A DNA stretch of 53,247 bases from Deltaproteobacteria bacterium (GTDB lineage Bacteria; Myxococcota; UBA727; VGSZ01), in contig JADZDP010000022.1 of assembly GCA_020850995.1 (NCBI GenBank), positions 1-53,247 of the forward strand, in the 5' to 3' direction. Made by a program: the position numbers and the translations under genes. The notes below the pieces were generated by a model, which searched no databases, was not told where the DNA came from, and saw only the letters and a list, made by a program, of their open reading frames with translations. Of the stretch, positions 26,121 through 39,828 are shown piece after piece. Each line of letters starts with the position of its first letter. Position 1 is the stretch's first letter.

Positions 26121-28475
26121 GTGGCGAAGAAGAAGAAGAGCAAGGACGATCCGAAGCCGGCGGCCGACAAGCTCAAGGGCATGCCAGAGCCCGCGAGCGA
26201 CAGGCCGCGGGTGTTGGCGCTGCTCGCCATCGCCGGCGCGCTCGGCATCGCCGCCGGCGCCCTCGTGGTGGGCCGGCTGCCGATCAGCGCCCTCCTGTCG
26301 AGCGCCAAGCTCGAGCGCGCGCTCGATCTGGGCGATGGCGCCGCGCTCGCCGAAGCGGCCGCCCGAGATCGCGACGATCCCGACGAGCTTGCCCGCGGGG
26401 CGCTCGTCGACGCGCTGCTGCTGGTGGACTTCGGGGGCGGCGCGGTCGAGCGCGAGCGGCTGGCAGGGCTCGCCAAGGCGAACGCCGACGCCAAGACCCA
26501 GCCCGAGGCGCTGTTGGCGCGGGCCATCGGCTCGCGCCTCGGCGCCGACGCCGATGGCCTCGACGCCGAGATCGCCGCAGCGGGGGGCGGCACCGAGGAG
26601 GGGACGGGCTCGGAGCACCCAAAGAAGGGCGAGCACCCCAACGACGGCGGCGACCACCCCAAAGGCGACGGCAAGAAGGACGACGACAACAAGGACGACG
26701 ACAACAAGGACGACAAGAAGAACGACACGAAGGACGACGACAAGAAGGACGACGACAAGAAGGACGACGACAACAAGGACGACGAGGCGGCCACGGTGCA
26801 CCCCGCGGTGTTCATGGCGCGCGCCACGCGGGAGCTGCAGCGCGGGCACCTCGATGAGGCCTGGACTGCAGCGCAGCGCGCGGCGCTGCGGCCCGATGCC
26901 CCCGCCTATACCTCCAGCGCGGCGGCGCGCATCGCCCTCGCGCGCCGAGAGCCGGGCACGGCCAGCGTGTTCGCCGAGCGTGCGCTCGCTCGCTCGCCGG
27001 GCAACGGCATGGCGCTGGCGCTGCTGGTCACGGCCAGCGTGTTCGACGGCCCGTCCAACACATCGGCGGCCGCCCGTGACGACGACGACGACGATACGCC
27101 GAAGAACGAGCGTGCGAAGGGCGGCCGCCCCGAGGAGCACGACGGCGCGGCCGTGACGACGCGCGGCGTGCCGGTGAGCGCGGCAGAGACCCGAGCCGCG
27201 CGCGCCGCGGCCGACCTCTCGCCGCGCGACGCTGCTGTGGTCGCGTGGACCCTGGAGGCGCTGGCGCTCGCGCGCGGCGATGGCGCTCAAGCTCAGGCGC
27301 ACGGGAAGCGGGTCTTGGCCGAGGCGCCAAAGAGCTCCACCTTGGCCGCGCGTCAAGCGGAGCTCGCGCTCCTCGGCGGGGACCTCGCCGCCGCGGAGGA
27401 GCACGTGACCGCGGCGCTCAAGGGAGCAGCGGCCGATCCCGAGCTCTTGCTGGCGCGCGCCCGCGTGCGCGCCATGCGCCAGCTCCCACCCGACGCGCTC
27501 AAGCCCGACGGCCGGGCGACTGGCGCGGCCGCCGACAGCGACGCGCTGGTGCTGCCATTTGGGCGCCTGGTGCTCGACGCGACCGCGCCCGGCCTGCCCT
27601 GGCGCGTCGAGCTCGACCCGATGGTGGCGCCCGACGTGTGGCTGCGCGCCGAGTACGCTGCTGGCGCCAAGGACCTCGAGGGGCGCCTGGGCGTCATCGA
27701 GAACGTGTGGAAGGCCGAGCACGCGCTCTTGCGTGGCGACGTCGCTGCCGCAGCCGAGGCCGCCACCTCCGCGCGCGCCAAGGCGCCCCAGAACCCCGAC
27801 GTCCTGCTGGTCGACGCCCGCACGCGCCTGCTCAAAGGCGACCGCGAAGGCATGCGCGCCGCCCTCAAGGACGCGGTGGCAGCAAGTAACGGAGACCCAC
27901 GCGTACCGCTGACCGCCACGCGCATCGGCTACGACGCCGAGGACCTCGCGCTCACGCGCACCTACCTCGACTCGCTCGAGCGCACCGGCTTCAAGAGCCC
28001 CGCCGCGCTGGCGCTGGGCGCAGTATTGGCGGCGCGCGAGGGCAACGCACGGGCGGCGCAGGCGGCCATCAAAGAGGCCGAGACCCTCAGCCCCGACGAC
28101 CTCGACGTGCTGCGCGGGCGGCTGGTGCTCGCGCGCCTGGCGGGCAACCTCGCCGAGGTGCGCAAGCAGGCCGACCGGGCCCTCGCCGTCGACGACGCGC
28201 GCTCGCCCGACCCCCTGCTGCGCGCGTGGGAGGGCGAGGCGCTGTTCCGCAAAGGTGAAGGTGAGCGCGCGCAGGCGGTGCTGGCCGGCGTGCTGGCGGC
28301 GCGCCCCGGCCTGATCGACGCTCACCTCGCCATGGGCATCGCGCTCGCCGGTCCCAAGCCGCTCGACGCCGCGGCGTCGTTCGCGCAGGCCATCCAAATC
28401 GGCGGCGACGCCGCCATCGTCGCCGAGGCCACCAAGCGGCGCGCTGCCATCGCCGGCGCGCCGCCGCTCAAGTGA
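26121..28475 (+). CDS. Membrane-anchored tetratricopeptide-like repeat protein with Lys-Asp tract
   Basis: A 784-residue protein starting at GTG 26121, preceded by GGAG. A short lysine-rich cytoplasmic start leads into one membrane helix (about 31-53, LALLAIAGALGIAAGALVVG). Next comes a charged low-complexity tract of Lys, Asp and Asn at about residues 185-223. The rest (about 230-780) is built of Ala-rich helical pairs typical of TPR repeats, such as HLDEAWTAAQRAALRPDAPA and GEGERAQAVLAGVLAARPG. TPR arrays act as protein-binding scaffolds, here probably in the periplasm. It is divergent from the PEGA kinase across 122 nt and may be a partner. It ends 9 nt from the convergent ettA. Confidence 0.8.
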   Translation: MAKKKKSKDDPKPAADKLKGMPEPASDRPRVLALLAIAGALGIAAGALVVGRLPISALLSSAKLERALDLGDGAALAEAAARDRDDPDELARGALVDALLLVDFGGGAVERERLAGLAKANADAKTQPEALLARAIGSRLGADADGLDAEIAAAGGGTEEGTGSEHPKKGEHPNDGGDHPKGDGKKDDDNKDDDNKDDKKNDTKDDDKKDDDKKDDDNKDDEAATVHPAVFMARATRELQRGHLDEAWTAAQRAALRPDAPAYTSSAAARIALARREPGTASVFAERALARSPGNGMALALLVTASVFDGPSNTSAAARDDDDDDTPKNERAKGGRPEEHDGAAVTTRGVPVSAAETRAARAAADLSPRDAAVVAWTLEALALARGDGAQAQAHGKRVLAEAPKSSTLAARQAELALLGGDLAAAEEHVTAALKGAAADPELLLARARVRAMRQLPPDALKPDGRATGAAADSDALVLPFGRLVLDATAPGLPWRVELDPMVAPDVWLRAEYAAGAKDLEGRLGVIENVWKAEHALLRGDVAAAAEAATSARAKAPQNPDVLLVDARTRLLKGDREGMRAALKDAVAASNGDPRVPLTATRIGYDAEDLALTRTYLDSLERTGFKSPAALALGAVLAAREGNARAAQAAIKEAETLSPDDLDVLRGRLVLARLAGNLAEVRKQADRALAVDDARSPDPLLRAWEGEALFRKGEGERAQAVLAGVLAARPGLIDAHLAMGIALAGPKPLDAAASFAQAIQIGGDAAIVAEATKRRAAIAGAPPLK
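26673..26787 (+). repeat. Tandem repeat encoding a Lys-Asp-Asn tract
   Basis: Repeated AAGGACGACGACAAC-type units encode about 38 residues of alternating Lys, Asp and Asn within the membrane-anchored repeat protein. The stretch is likely disordered and strongly hydrophilic. Confidence 0.9.
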
Positions 28476-28484
28476 TCCCCGAGC

Positions 28485-30152
<1,668 letters not shown>

Positions 30153-30261
30153 CGATGACCTCGGCGAAAACGCTCGGCGCTGTCTGGTGCGCCGACGCGC
30201 CGGACGCAACCCCTCACGCCACGGCATCGCCGTCGTGGACACACCCTGCTACAAGGAGCGC

Positions 30262-31356
30262 ATGTCGCCGCTCGACGAGCTGAAGTTGCTGTTGCGCCCC
30301 GCGGGCGGCGGCATCTTCCTGGTGTCGACGGGCAAGGCCGAGCAGCTCGCGCTGCAGCGGCGCTTCTACGGCGCCGACTCCGACGACGACGTGACGCGCG
30401 CGTACCACGCGACGCTGACGCGCATCGCCGACGCCAAGGTGGTGGTGCTCGGTGTCCCCTCCGACGTCGGCGCGGGCTTTCGACGTGGCGCGAACCTGGG
30501 GCCGCAGGCCCTGCGCGAGCGTCTGCTGCTGGACGACCCGAGTTGGGCGGCGCGCTGCGCCGACCGCGGCGTCGTCGACATCGGTGACGTGTTCGTGGTG
30601 CCGCAGCTCCTCGAGGACGACATGCTGGCCGACGCGCAGCTCGCGCGCACGCGCCGCGCGCTCTATCCCGACGTGAGCGACGTCGACCGCGCCGCGCTCC
30701 CCTGCTCGCCCCTCTCCATCGCCGAGCGCGCGCTCGCGCTCGTGCAACGGCTGAACCCGCGCGCCAAGCCGCTGGTGCTTGGCGGCGATCACTCGGTGGC
30801 GTGGCCGGTCGTCAAGGCGCTCCACGACGCCGGCAAGGCGTTCGGCATCCTGCAGTCCGATGCGCACACCGACCTGCTCGAGGAGCGCCTGGGCATCAAG
30901 ACCTGCTTCGCGACGTGGACGTGGCGCGCCAATGAGCTGCTCGGGCGCGGCGGCCGGGTCCTGCAGGTAGGCATCCGAGCCACGCGCTTCCCCAAGCAGC
31001 ACTGGGAGGAGACGCTCGGCGTGCGGCAGTGGTGGGCTTCCGACGTGCGCCGCGATCCCGACACGAGCATGCGTGAGCTGGTCGCCGCCGCGCGCGCGCT
31101 CGGTACGCCTGTGTACCTCTCTAACGACATCGACGGTACCGACGCAGCCGACGCCGACGCCACGGGCACACCCGAGCCCGAGGGGCTCGCCGTCGACTGG
31201 CTGTGCTCCCTGATCGACCAGCTCGGCCACGCCCCTGGCCTGGTGGGCGCCGACCTGGTGGAGGTCGCCCCCCTGCTCGGGCGCGATGGCGGCCGGCGCA
31301 CGCTCGAGGTGGCGGCGCGCTATCTGCGCCACACCGTCGAGGGCCTGCTACACTGA
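30262..31356 (+). CDS. Ureohydrolase (arginase/agmatinase) family protein
   Basis: A 364-residue metal-dependent hydrolase. The manganese-binding signatures are intact: GGDHSVAWP, QSDAHTDLLEE (D-A-H-x-D) and SNDIDGTDAAD (D-x-D), followed by TGTPEPEGL, close to the family GTPE-x-GG. Such enzymes cleave the guanidino group of arginine, agmatine, guanidinobutyrate or formimidoglutamate; the sequence does not settle which. An N-terminal segment of about 60 residues precedes the core. AAGGAG lies 3 nt before the ATG, an ideal ribosome site. It is followed 7 nt on by an unknown acidic protein. Two ast-like genes elsewhere in the window also point to arginine or glutamate metabolism. Confidence 0.87.
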   Translation: MSPLDELKLLLRPAGGGIFLVSTGKAEQLALQRRFYGADSDDDVTRAYHATLTRIADAKVVVLGVPSDVGAGFRRGANLGPQALRERLLLDDPSWAARCADRGVVDIGDVFVVPQLLEDDMLADAQLARTRRALYPDVSDVDRAALPCSPLSIAERALALVQRLNPRAKPLVLGGDHSVAWPVVKALHDAGKAFGILQSDAHTDLLEERLGIKTCFATWTWRANELLGRGGRVLQVGIRATRFPKQHWEETLGVRQWWASDVRRDPDTSMRELVAAARALGTPVYLSNDIDGTDAADADATGTPEPEGLAVDWLCSLIDQLGHAPGLVGADLVEVAPLLGRDGGRRTLEVAARYLRHTVEGLLH

Positions 31357-31363
31357 TGCCGCC

Positions 31364-32014
31364 GTGGCCACCAAGCAGCCCCCGAGTACCCGCAAGCCGT
31401 CGCAGCCCGACTCGACGGAGCTCTCGGTGGTCCCCGCCGTCAGCGACCCGGCGAGCGAACCCTTGGAAGCCACCGGCAAGCGCGAGGCCTATCGTGACGA
31501 CAGCGCCGCCCCCAACGATCCCGACACCGCCGAGATCAGCGTCATCGATGCCGTCGAGGATTCGTCGTCGGCGTCGCGGGAGCTCGGCGGCGCCGCCGAG
31601 CACGGCAACGAGGATCGCGCGCCCACGCAGGTGATGAAGATGGCCTTCAGCGACATCGGACCACCGGACCTCGAGCCCGGCGCTCGGCCGCTGGAGGTTC
31701 GCACCTGGCGCGGGCCGATACCCGCGGGCGGTCCGGCCTCCGATCTGCGCTCGGGCGGCTCAGGCTTCGCCATCGCCGAAAGCCAACACCGCGGTCCGCG
31801 CGATCCGACGCGGGTCGACACGGAGCTCGAGGTCTCACGGCACGCCCCCGTCGACCTCGAGGCACTGGGTCGCGACCTCGACGACATCGAGCGCCTGTTG
31901 CGCGCCACCAAGGCCGCCGCCGCGAGCCTCACCATCGAGGCCGCGCGCGGCATGAACGCGCAGCTCACCGCGGCGCTGCACCGCGTCGTCGAAGCCCGCG
32001 CCCGCCTGCGCTGA
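31364..32014 (+). CDS. Hypothetical acidic, mostly disordered protein
   Basis: A 216-residue protein, GTG start at 31364, 7 nt after the ureohydrolase. The first 165 residues are rich in Pro, Ser, Glu and Asp and look disordered. The last 50 form a clear amphipathic helical segment (DLEALGRDLDDIERLLRATK and onward), perhaps a short coiled coil. There is no signal peptide, membrane helix or known motif. Coding is supported by its position in a tight plus-strand run and by the lack of a credible alternative frame. Function unknown. Confidence 0.6.
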   Translation: MATKQPPSTRKPSQPDSTELSVVPAVSDPASEPLEATGKREAYRDDSAAPNDPDTAEISVIDAVEDSSSASRELGGAAEHGNEDRAPTQVMKMAFSDIGPPDLEPGARPLEVRTWRGPIPAGGPASDLRSGGSGFAIAESQHRGPRDPTRVDTELEVSRHAPVDLEALGRDLDDIERLLRATKAAAASLTIEAARGMNAQLTAALHRVVEARARLR

Positions 32015-32121
32015 CCGGGCGGACCGAGCGGTGGTCAAGGATCGCGCGCAACGCGCTCCGCGGACCGGCATCACATTGACTCGTCGCCGATGGGTGCAGG
32101 GTGTGCCCGCGTGGGGGATCG

Positions 32122-32619
32122 ATGTCGCCAGCAGCGAGGGACGTGGAGCAGCTCGTACGGCAGAGCATCCTCGCCGAGCTCGCGGCCATGACGCTGTACA
32201 TGCGGCTCGCCAACCGGGTAGAGCACGATGAGCCGCGGCGGCTGCTGCGCATGCTGGCCGCCACCGAAGAGGGCCACATCGGCCGGCTCACGGAGCTGCT
32301 CGAAAGCCTCGGTGGCGACGCCTCGCGAGCGCTGGGCAAGGTCGGCTTCATCAACGGGCTGCGCCACGAGGCCGGTCGCCGGCTCGAGACCCAGCTCGCG
32401 GAGCTCGGCCTCAGCGAGACCTCCACGGCTATGGAGCTCTTGCAGTTCGCCATCTCGATGGAGGCCCGCGCCGGCGGGCAGTACCAGCGCCTCGCCGCCG
32501 AGGCCGCCGACCCGCGCCTGCGGGAGTTTTTCGGTGTGCTCGTGCAGGAAGAGGCCAGCCACGGTGAGCAGCTCGAGCACCTGCGCTTGATGCTCGAGGC
32601 GAGCTCGGCCCCGCGCTGA
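32122..32619 (+). CDS. Ferritin-like / rubrerythrin-type di-iron protein
   Basis: A 165-residue four-helix-bundle protein. The metal-ligand pattern of ferritin-like proteins is visible: Glu in SILAELAAMTLYMRLA (helix 1), E-x-x-H in AATEEGHIGRL (helix 2), Glu in ISMEARAGGQY (helix 3) and E-x-x-H in VQEEASHGEQL (helix 4). Rubrerythrins usually also have a rubredoxin domain, which is absent. Likely roles are peroxide reduction or iron handling in the cytoplasm, an inference from the fold. I prefer the ATG at 32122, with GGGGGATCG upstream, over an in-frame GTG at 32101. Confidence 0.82.
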   Translation: MSPAARDVEQLVRQSILAELAAMTLYMRLANRVEHDEPRRLLRMLAATEEGHIGRLTELLESLGGDASRALGKVGFINGLRHEAGRRLETQLAELGLSETSTAMELLQFAISMEARAGGQYQRLAAEAADPRLREFFGVLVQEEASHGEQLEHLRLMLEASSAPR

Positions 32620-32739
32620 CGCTCCACACCACCCGCCCGGCGGCCGGCAAGTCCCTGCGCCGGGGCCGATCAACGCAACCGAGCTCCGCTGTAACGAATC
32701 GGCTTGCGAGAGCATGGCCGGTGACCGATCGTCTGCCTG

Positions 32740-36420
<3,681 letters not shown>

Positions 36421-36457
36421 TCCCGCACGATCGGTGGTCAACGACCAGCGGGGCCCG

Positions 36458-36487
36458 CTTGGGCGGGTGGGCCCGCGCCCGCCCAAG
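36458..36487. terminator. Hairpin downstream of the large kinase gene
   Basis: CTTGGGCGGG (36458-36467) pairs perfectly with CCCGCCCAAG (36478-36487) across a 10-nt loop. It lies 38 nt beyond the kinase stop in a 216-nt gap between convergent genes. No T-run. Confidence 0.5.
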
Positions 36488-36553
36488 AGGTTGAACGGTG
36501 CCAGCGTGCGGTGCAGGCGGAGGGCGCGACAGACCCTCCGACAGAGACGCCCT

Positions 36554-36581
36554 CATCTCGATGAGCGCGCTCACCGAGATG
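36554..36581. terminator. 28-bp near-perfect palindrome between convergent genes
   Basis: CATCTCG-A-TGAGCG meets CGCTCA-C-CGAGATG with a single mismatched pair in 14-bp arms. In RNA from either strand it would form a strong hairpin, so a bidirectional terminator is most likely. A protein-binding site is the alternative. Confidence 0.5.
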
Positions 36582-36636
36582 GGGACGAGGCGCACGAGGG
36601 GCGCGCCCATGCGTCGCGCGCTGTCCAACGCGTGAG

Positions 36637-37428
36637 CTATTCGAGGGTGTCGGGGTCGGCGCGTTCGACGGCAGTGCGCAGCACCAAGGGGTCAGCGATA
36701 GCCGCCTGCAAGAGGCGCGCGACGGTTACCAGCGCCTGCCGCGGCCCCAGCGCGACGAACATGCCGGCCTCGGAGTCGTAGCTGAGCTGCGACGCCAGGT
36801 CGGGGTGGCGCAGCTTGACCAGCGATCGAACCACGGCCTCCCAGGTGTAGCCACCACCCTGCAGCCCAAGCTGCTCGAACAACGGCATCATCGGCATGGC
36901 GTAGTCATCGAGGCACAGGCTGAAGCGGCTGCCGCCGTGGTCGACCAGACGGCAGGGCGCAACGGTACCGGCGTCCACGTGCAGGATCTCCCCGTCGGAC
37001 CGGAGCCCCTCGGTCGCCACCGCCGCCATCTGCGCGACCGACACGGCGTGGTGCTGCAGGTTTGGTCCGCGAAACGCTGCCGCTGCGCTGGTGGCTGCCG
37101 CGGGAGTGCGCGGCAACGATGCCGTCGATGCCGCAGCCTTGGCCCCAGACGTCGCCGCTCGCTGCGGTGGCGGGGGGGCCTTTGGGGCAACGCTCTTCTT
37201 GGGGCTGCTCTTCTTGGCGCTGCTCTTCTTGGCGCTGCTCTTCTTGGCGGTGCTCTTCTTGGCGGTGCTCTTCTTGGCGCTGCTCTTCTTGGCGCTGCTC
37301 TTCTTGGCGGCGCTCTTCTTGGCGGCGCTCTTCTTGGCGGCGCTCTTCTTGGCGGCGCTCTTCTTGGCGGCGCTCTTCTTGGCGCCGGTTGCCTTACGAA
37401 CGCTTTTCTTTGCCTTCTTCGCGGGCAT
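36637..37428 (-). CDS. Imm51-like domain protein with a histone-H1-like lysine-rich N-terminal tail
   Basis: A 263-residue protein in two parts. Residues 16-80 are thirteen pentapeptides of the form A-K-K-S-x, like the basic tails of histone H1 and bacterial Hc/HU-extension proteins that bind DNA without sequence preference. After a Pro/Ala hinge, the C-terminal 130 residues (RFSLCLDDYAMPMMPLFEQL, GGGYTWEAVVRSLVKL, LSYDSEAGMFVALG, LLQAAIADPLVL) read like the Imm51 family of predicted toxin-immunity proteins. No toxin gene is adjacent. The ATG at 37428 has GGAG upstream; a GTG at 37434 would overlap the MarR stop. Directly follows the MarR gene, so probably co-transcribed. The DNA-binding inference is from composition only. 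Confidence 0.75.
   Translation of the reverse strand: MPAKKAKKSVRKATGAKKSAAKKSAAKKSAAKKSAAKKSAAKKSSAKKSSAKKSTAKKSTAKKSSAKKSSAKKSSPKKSVAPKAPPPPQRAATSGAKAAASTASLPRTPAAATSAAAAFRGPNLQHHAVSVAQMAAVATEGLRSDGEILHVDAGTVAPCRLVDHGGSRFSLCLDDYAMPMMPLFEQLGLQGGGYTWEAVVRSLVKLRHPDLASQLSYDSEAGMFVALGPRQALVTVARLLQAAIADPLVLRTAVERADPDTLE
37189..37383 (-). repeat. 15-bp tandem repeat, thirteen units, encoding A-K-K-S-x pentapeptides
   Basis: Thirteen consecutive 15-bp units encode AKKSA five times, AKKSS/AKKST seven times and one PKKSV. Units are nearly identical at DNA level, so copy number could vary between strains without frameshift. Confidence 0.95.
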
Positions 37429-37430
37429 GG

Positions 37431-38021
37431 TCACTCCGCCGCGTCGAGCGCGTCGTCGAAGTCATGGTCGGACACTTCCAGCGCGAAGGCCTCGTCGCCG
37501 GCATCGTCATCGGCGGCGGCGACCACCGCAGCGCGCGCGATGGCCGCATTCTCGAGCGGGGCGGTGGCGATCGCGGCACGCTCGAGCGCTTCAAAGACGT
37601 CGCGCACGGCCTCATCACCCACGTGCTCGACCAAGCACTGCAGGTTGCGCTCGGCGTTCTTGCGATAGCGCTGCACCATGCGCAGCCCCTTGGGCAAGGG
37701 CACCACGCATGCCACGCGGTGGTCGCGCCGGTCGCGGCGCTTCTCGACCAGGCCGAGCTTGACCAGCTTGTCGACCAGGACGCTGGTGGTGCTCTGCGCG
37801 AAGCCGAGCATGTCCTTGAGCTCGGTGACGCTCGCCTTGCCGCGCGAGGCCAGGAAGCTCATGGCGTGGTACTGCGTCAAGGTCAGGTCGCTGCGCGGAC
37901 CACCGCGGCTCATGGGCTTGATGAGGCGCCGCTGCAAGAGCGCGACGCACTGCTCGGCGCGCACGAACAGCTCACCGTTGATCTGGGGGCCATCAGGATC
38001 GACGTGCAGCGGTGCGGACAT
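37431..38021 (-). CDS. MarR-family transcriptional regulator
   Basis: A 196-residue winged-helix regulator. The core (about 18-145) shows LTLTQYHAMSFLASRGKASV, TELKDMLGFAQSTTSVLVDK (recognition helix region) and KRRDRRDHRVACVVPL (wing), as in MarR proteins. An acidic Ala/Asp-rich C-terminal tail of about 40 residues is unusual. The ATG at 38021 follows GGGGAG. A perfect 17-bp palindrome 34-50 nt upstream overlaps a TTGACA box, a good candidate for self-repression. It is followed 2 nt on by the Imm51-like gene, the likely co-regulated partner. The ligand is unknown. Confidence 0.9.
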   Translation of the reverse strand: MSAPLHVDPDGPQINGELFVRAEQCVALLQRRLIKPMSRGGPRSDLTLTQYHAMSFLASRGKASVTELKDMLGFAQSTTSVLVDKLVKLGLVEKRRDRRDHRVACVVPLPKGLRMVQRYRKNAERNLQCLVEHVGDEAVRDVFEALERAAIATAPLENAAIARAAVVAAADDDAGDEAFALEVSDHDFDDALDAAE

Positions 38022-38054
38022 CAATCACTCCCCTTGGGCAGCGGAACAAAGCCG

Positions 38055-38071
38055 GACACGCGTTGCGTGTC
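38055..38071. promoter_or_regulatory. Candidate MarR operator overlapping a promoter
   Basis: GACACGC-GTT-GCGTGTC is a perfect inverted repeat with 7-bp arms. On the minus strand a TTGACA box (38073-38068) overlaps it, with a poor -10-like TTTGTT 17 nt on (38050-38045), reading into the MarR gene. This is a typical arrangement for autoregulation by a MarR dimer; binding itself is inferred. Confidence 0.6.
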
Positions 38072-38197
38072 AACCGCGCACATGGCGAAAGGGATCACGC
38101 GCACGCGCGAACGCGACGCCGGCGCGGCATCGCGCCGCGCTTGGCGTCGCGACGAAACTGCTTGACACGATCCAAGGGCGACAACAGCCTGTCGTGC

Positions 38198-39274
38198 GTG
38201 TTTGTCATTCGCAGCGCGACCCCGGCAGATCTGAAGAGCGTCCGGCGGCTCGCGGCGGTGCTGAACACCGTCAACCTCCCCGACGATCTCCCCTCGCTCA
38301 AGAAGCTGCTCGACGTCTCGCAGCGCTCGTTCGCGGGCCGCATCGCCGATCCGCTCGACCGGGAGTTCCTCTTCGTGATGGAGGACACCGCCACGCGCGG
38401 GCTGGTGGGCACCAGCCAGATCATCGCGCGCCATGGCACGCGCGACGCTCCGCACATCTACTTCGATGTGCTCGACGAAGAGCGCTACAGCGAGACCACC
38501 GATCGCCACTTTCGCCACAAGGTGCTGCGCATCGGCTTCGACTACGAAGGCCCCACGGAGATCGGCGGCTTGGTGCTCGATCCTCGCTATCGTGGCGCCC
38601 CCGGCAAGCTCGGCAAGCAGCTCTCGTTCGTGCGCTTCTTGTTCATCGCCATGCACCGCGCCGCGTTCCGTGACCGCGTGCTCGCTGAGCTGCTGCCGCC
38701 CCTGAGCGACGACGGCAAGAGCGCGCTGTGGGAGGCGCTCGGACGTCGCTTCACCGCCATGGACTATGCCGAGGCCGACCGCATCTCGAAGACCAACAAG
38801 GAGTTCATCCGCAACCTCTTCCCCTCGGGGATGATCTACGCGTCGCTGTTCGATCCCGCGGCGCAAGCGGTCATCGGCAAGGTCGGCCCGCAGACCGAGG
38901 GCGTGAAGAAGATGCTCGAGAGCGTAGGGTTCAAGCCGCTCGGGCGCGTCGATCCCTTCGACGGCGGTCCCCACTTCGAGGCCCGCACCGACGAGGTCTG
39001 GCCGGTGACCCACGCGCGCAAGGCGAGCTGTCTGGTGGTGGAGCGCCGGACCATCGTGGAGAACGCGGGCGAGAGCGCCGACGGTTTGGTCGCCTTCGAA
39101 CCGCCGCGCGGGCGCGCCAAGGCGCTCGGCGTCTTTCGAGCGATCTACACGGACTTCCGCTTCGGGCGCGCCGGCAAGGCCGTCGAGATCCCGGCGGAGA
39201 GCGCCAAGGCGCTCGGCGCGAAGAAGGGCGACAAGCTCTGGGCGCTGCCCTTCGCGAAGCACACCCGCTTGTAG
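38198..39274 (+). CDS. Arginine N-succinyltransferase (AstA)-like acyltransferase
   Basis: A 358-residue GNAT-fold protein with the AstA pattern along its length: FVIRSATPADLKSVRRLAA, VNLPDD, RSFAG, FLFVMED, GTSQIIARHG, EGPTEIGGLVLDPRYRG, LSFVRFLFIAMHRAAF, FTAMDYAEADRIS, NKEFIRNLFPSGMIYASLF, IGKVG and VDPFDGGPHFEA. AstA transfers succinyl groups to arginine or ornithine, the first step of the succinyltransferase pathway. An extra C-terminal segment of about 45 residues is present. The GTG at 38198 begins exactly at the conserved FVIR strand; no good ribosome site is seen. It is divergent from marR. With the AstD-like gene it hints at a dispersed pathway. Confidence 0.78.
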   Translation: MFVIRSATPADLKSVRRLAAVLNTVNLPDDLPSLKKLLDVSQRSFAGRIADPLDREFLFVMEDTATRGLVGTSQIIARHGTRDAPHIYFDVLDEERYSETTDRHFRHKVLRIGFDYEGPTEIGGLVLDPRYRGAPGKLGKQLSFVRFLFIAMHRAAFRDRVLAELLPPLSDDGKSALWEALGRRFTAMDYAEADRISKTNKEFIRNLFPSGMIYASLFDPAAQAVIGKVGPQTEGVKKMLESVGFKPLGRVDPFDGGPHFEARTDEVWPVTHARKASCLVVERRTIVENAGESADGLVAFEPPRGRAKALGVFRAIYTDFRFGRAGKAVEIPAESAKALGAKKGDKLWALPFAKHTRL

Positions 39275-39285
39275 GCGCGCAGCCC

Positions 39286-39810
39286 TCACTGACAGGGCGC
39301 GAACACCACGGCGTCTTCGAGCGCCTGCTGACAAGCCGCCACGGCATCCGCGATGTCATCGCTCGACGACGCCGCGTCGGTGGCGCGCTCGCGCAAGACC
39401 AGCGAGGGCTGGCAGCCCGGGTTGTCGACGCACGCGGCGGTCGGCTCGTCACCGCCGCAGGTGCGCTCCACCAGCGTCTGGCAGGGCGATACGCTGCACG
39501 CGGGAAAGGTGAGCTCGTTGTCGAGGCCCGCCTGGCACTGTTCGGGTTGGTACTCGCGCGTGAGCTCGGCGGCCAGGCACGCGGCCGCCTCGTGACAGGC
39601 GGGCTCGCAGGTCCGCACCACCAGCGCAGCGCAGGGATCGTCGAATCCCCGCGGGCACGGCGTGTCGCCAGCGTCGCTGCCCGGGCCGCAGTCCTCGGCG
39701 CTCGCCAGCTCAGGCCCAGCGTCGAGGTCGACGACGTTGGGAAGATAGTCCCCAGCCGCACAGCCGATGACGACCAGGAGCAGCCAGCAGGCACACGACG
39801 TGAGGCGCAC
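39286..39810 (-). CDS. Cys-rich lipoprotein of unknown function
   Basis: A 174-residue exported protein with GTG start at 39810. The signal peptide LLLVVIGC gives Cys17 as the lipid site. An acidic, likely disordered stretch (about 20-50) follows, then a domain with about ten Cys in repeated C-x3-C and CQ/CE settings (TCEPACHEAAACLAAE; CSVSPCQTLVERTCGG; CVDNPGC), probably disulfide-bonded. I know no family. It converges on the AstA-like gene with 11 nt between them and lies 18 nt after smpB on the same strand, so it may share the panB-smpB transcript. Confidence 0.75.
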   Translation of the reverse strand: MRLTSCACWLLLVVIGCAAGDYLPNVVDLDAGPELASAEDCGPGSDAGDTPCPRGFDDPCAALVVRTCEPACHEAAACLAAELTREYQPEQCQAGLDNELTFPACSVSPCQTLVERTCGGDEPTAACVDNPGCQPSLVLRERATDAASSSDDIADAVAACQQALEDAVVFAPCQ

Positions 39811-39828
39811 GTTGGCAATGCTACCCGG

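Noticed and set aside
37062..38165. Plus-strand frame rich in Ser-Trp-Arg repeats
   Set aside because: Artefact of the 15-bp lysine-tail repeat read on the wrong strand.
38162..38190. TTGACA on the plus strand as a promoter for the AstA-like gene
   Set aside because: No -10 element at 16-18 nt; the same hexamer pattern occurs by chance in this GC-rich setting.
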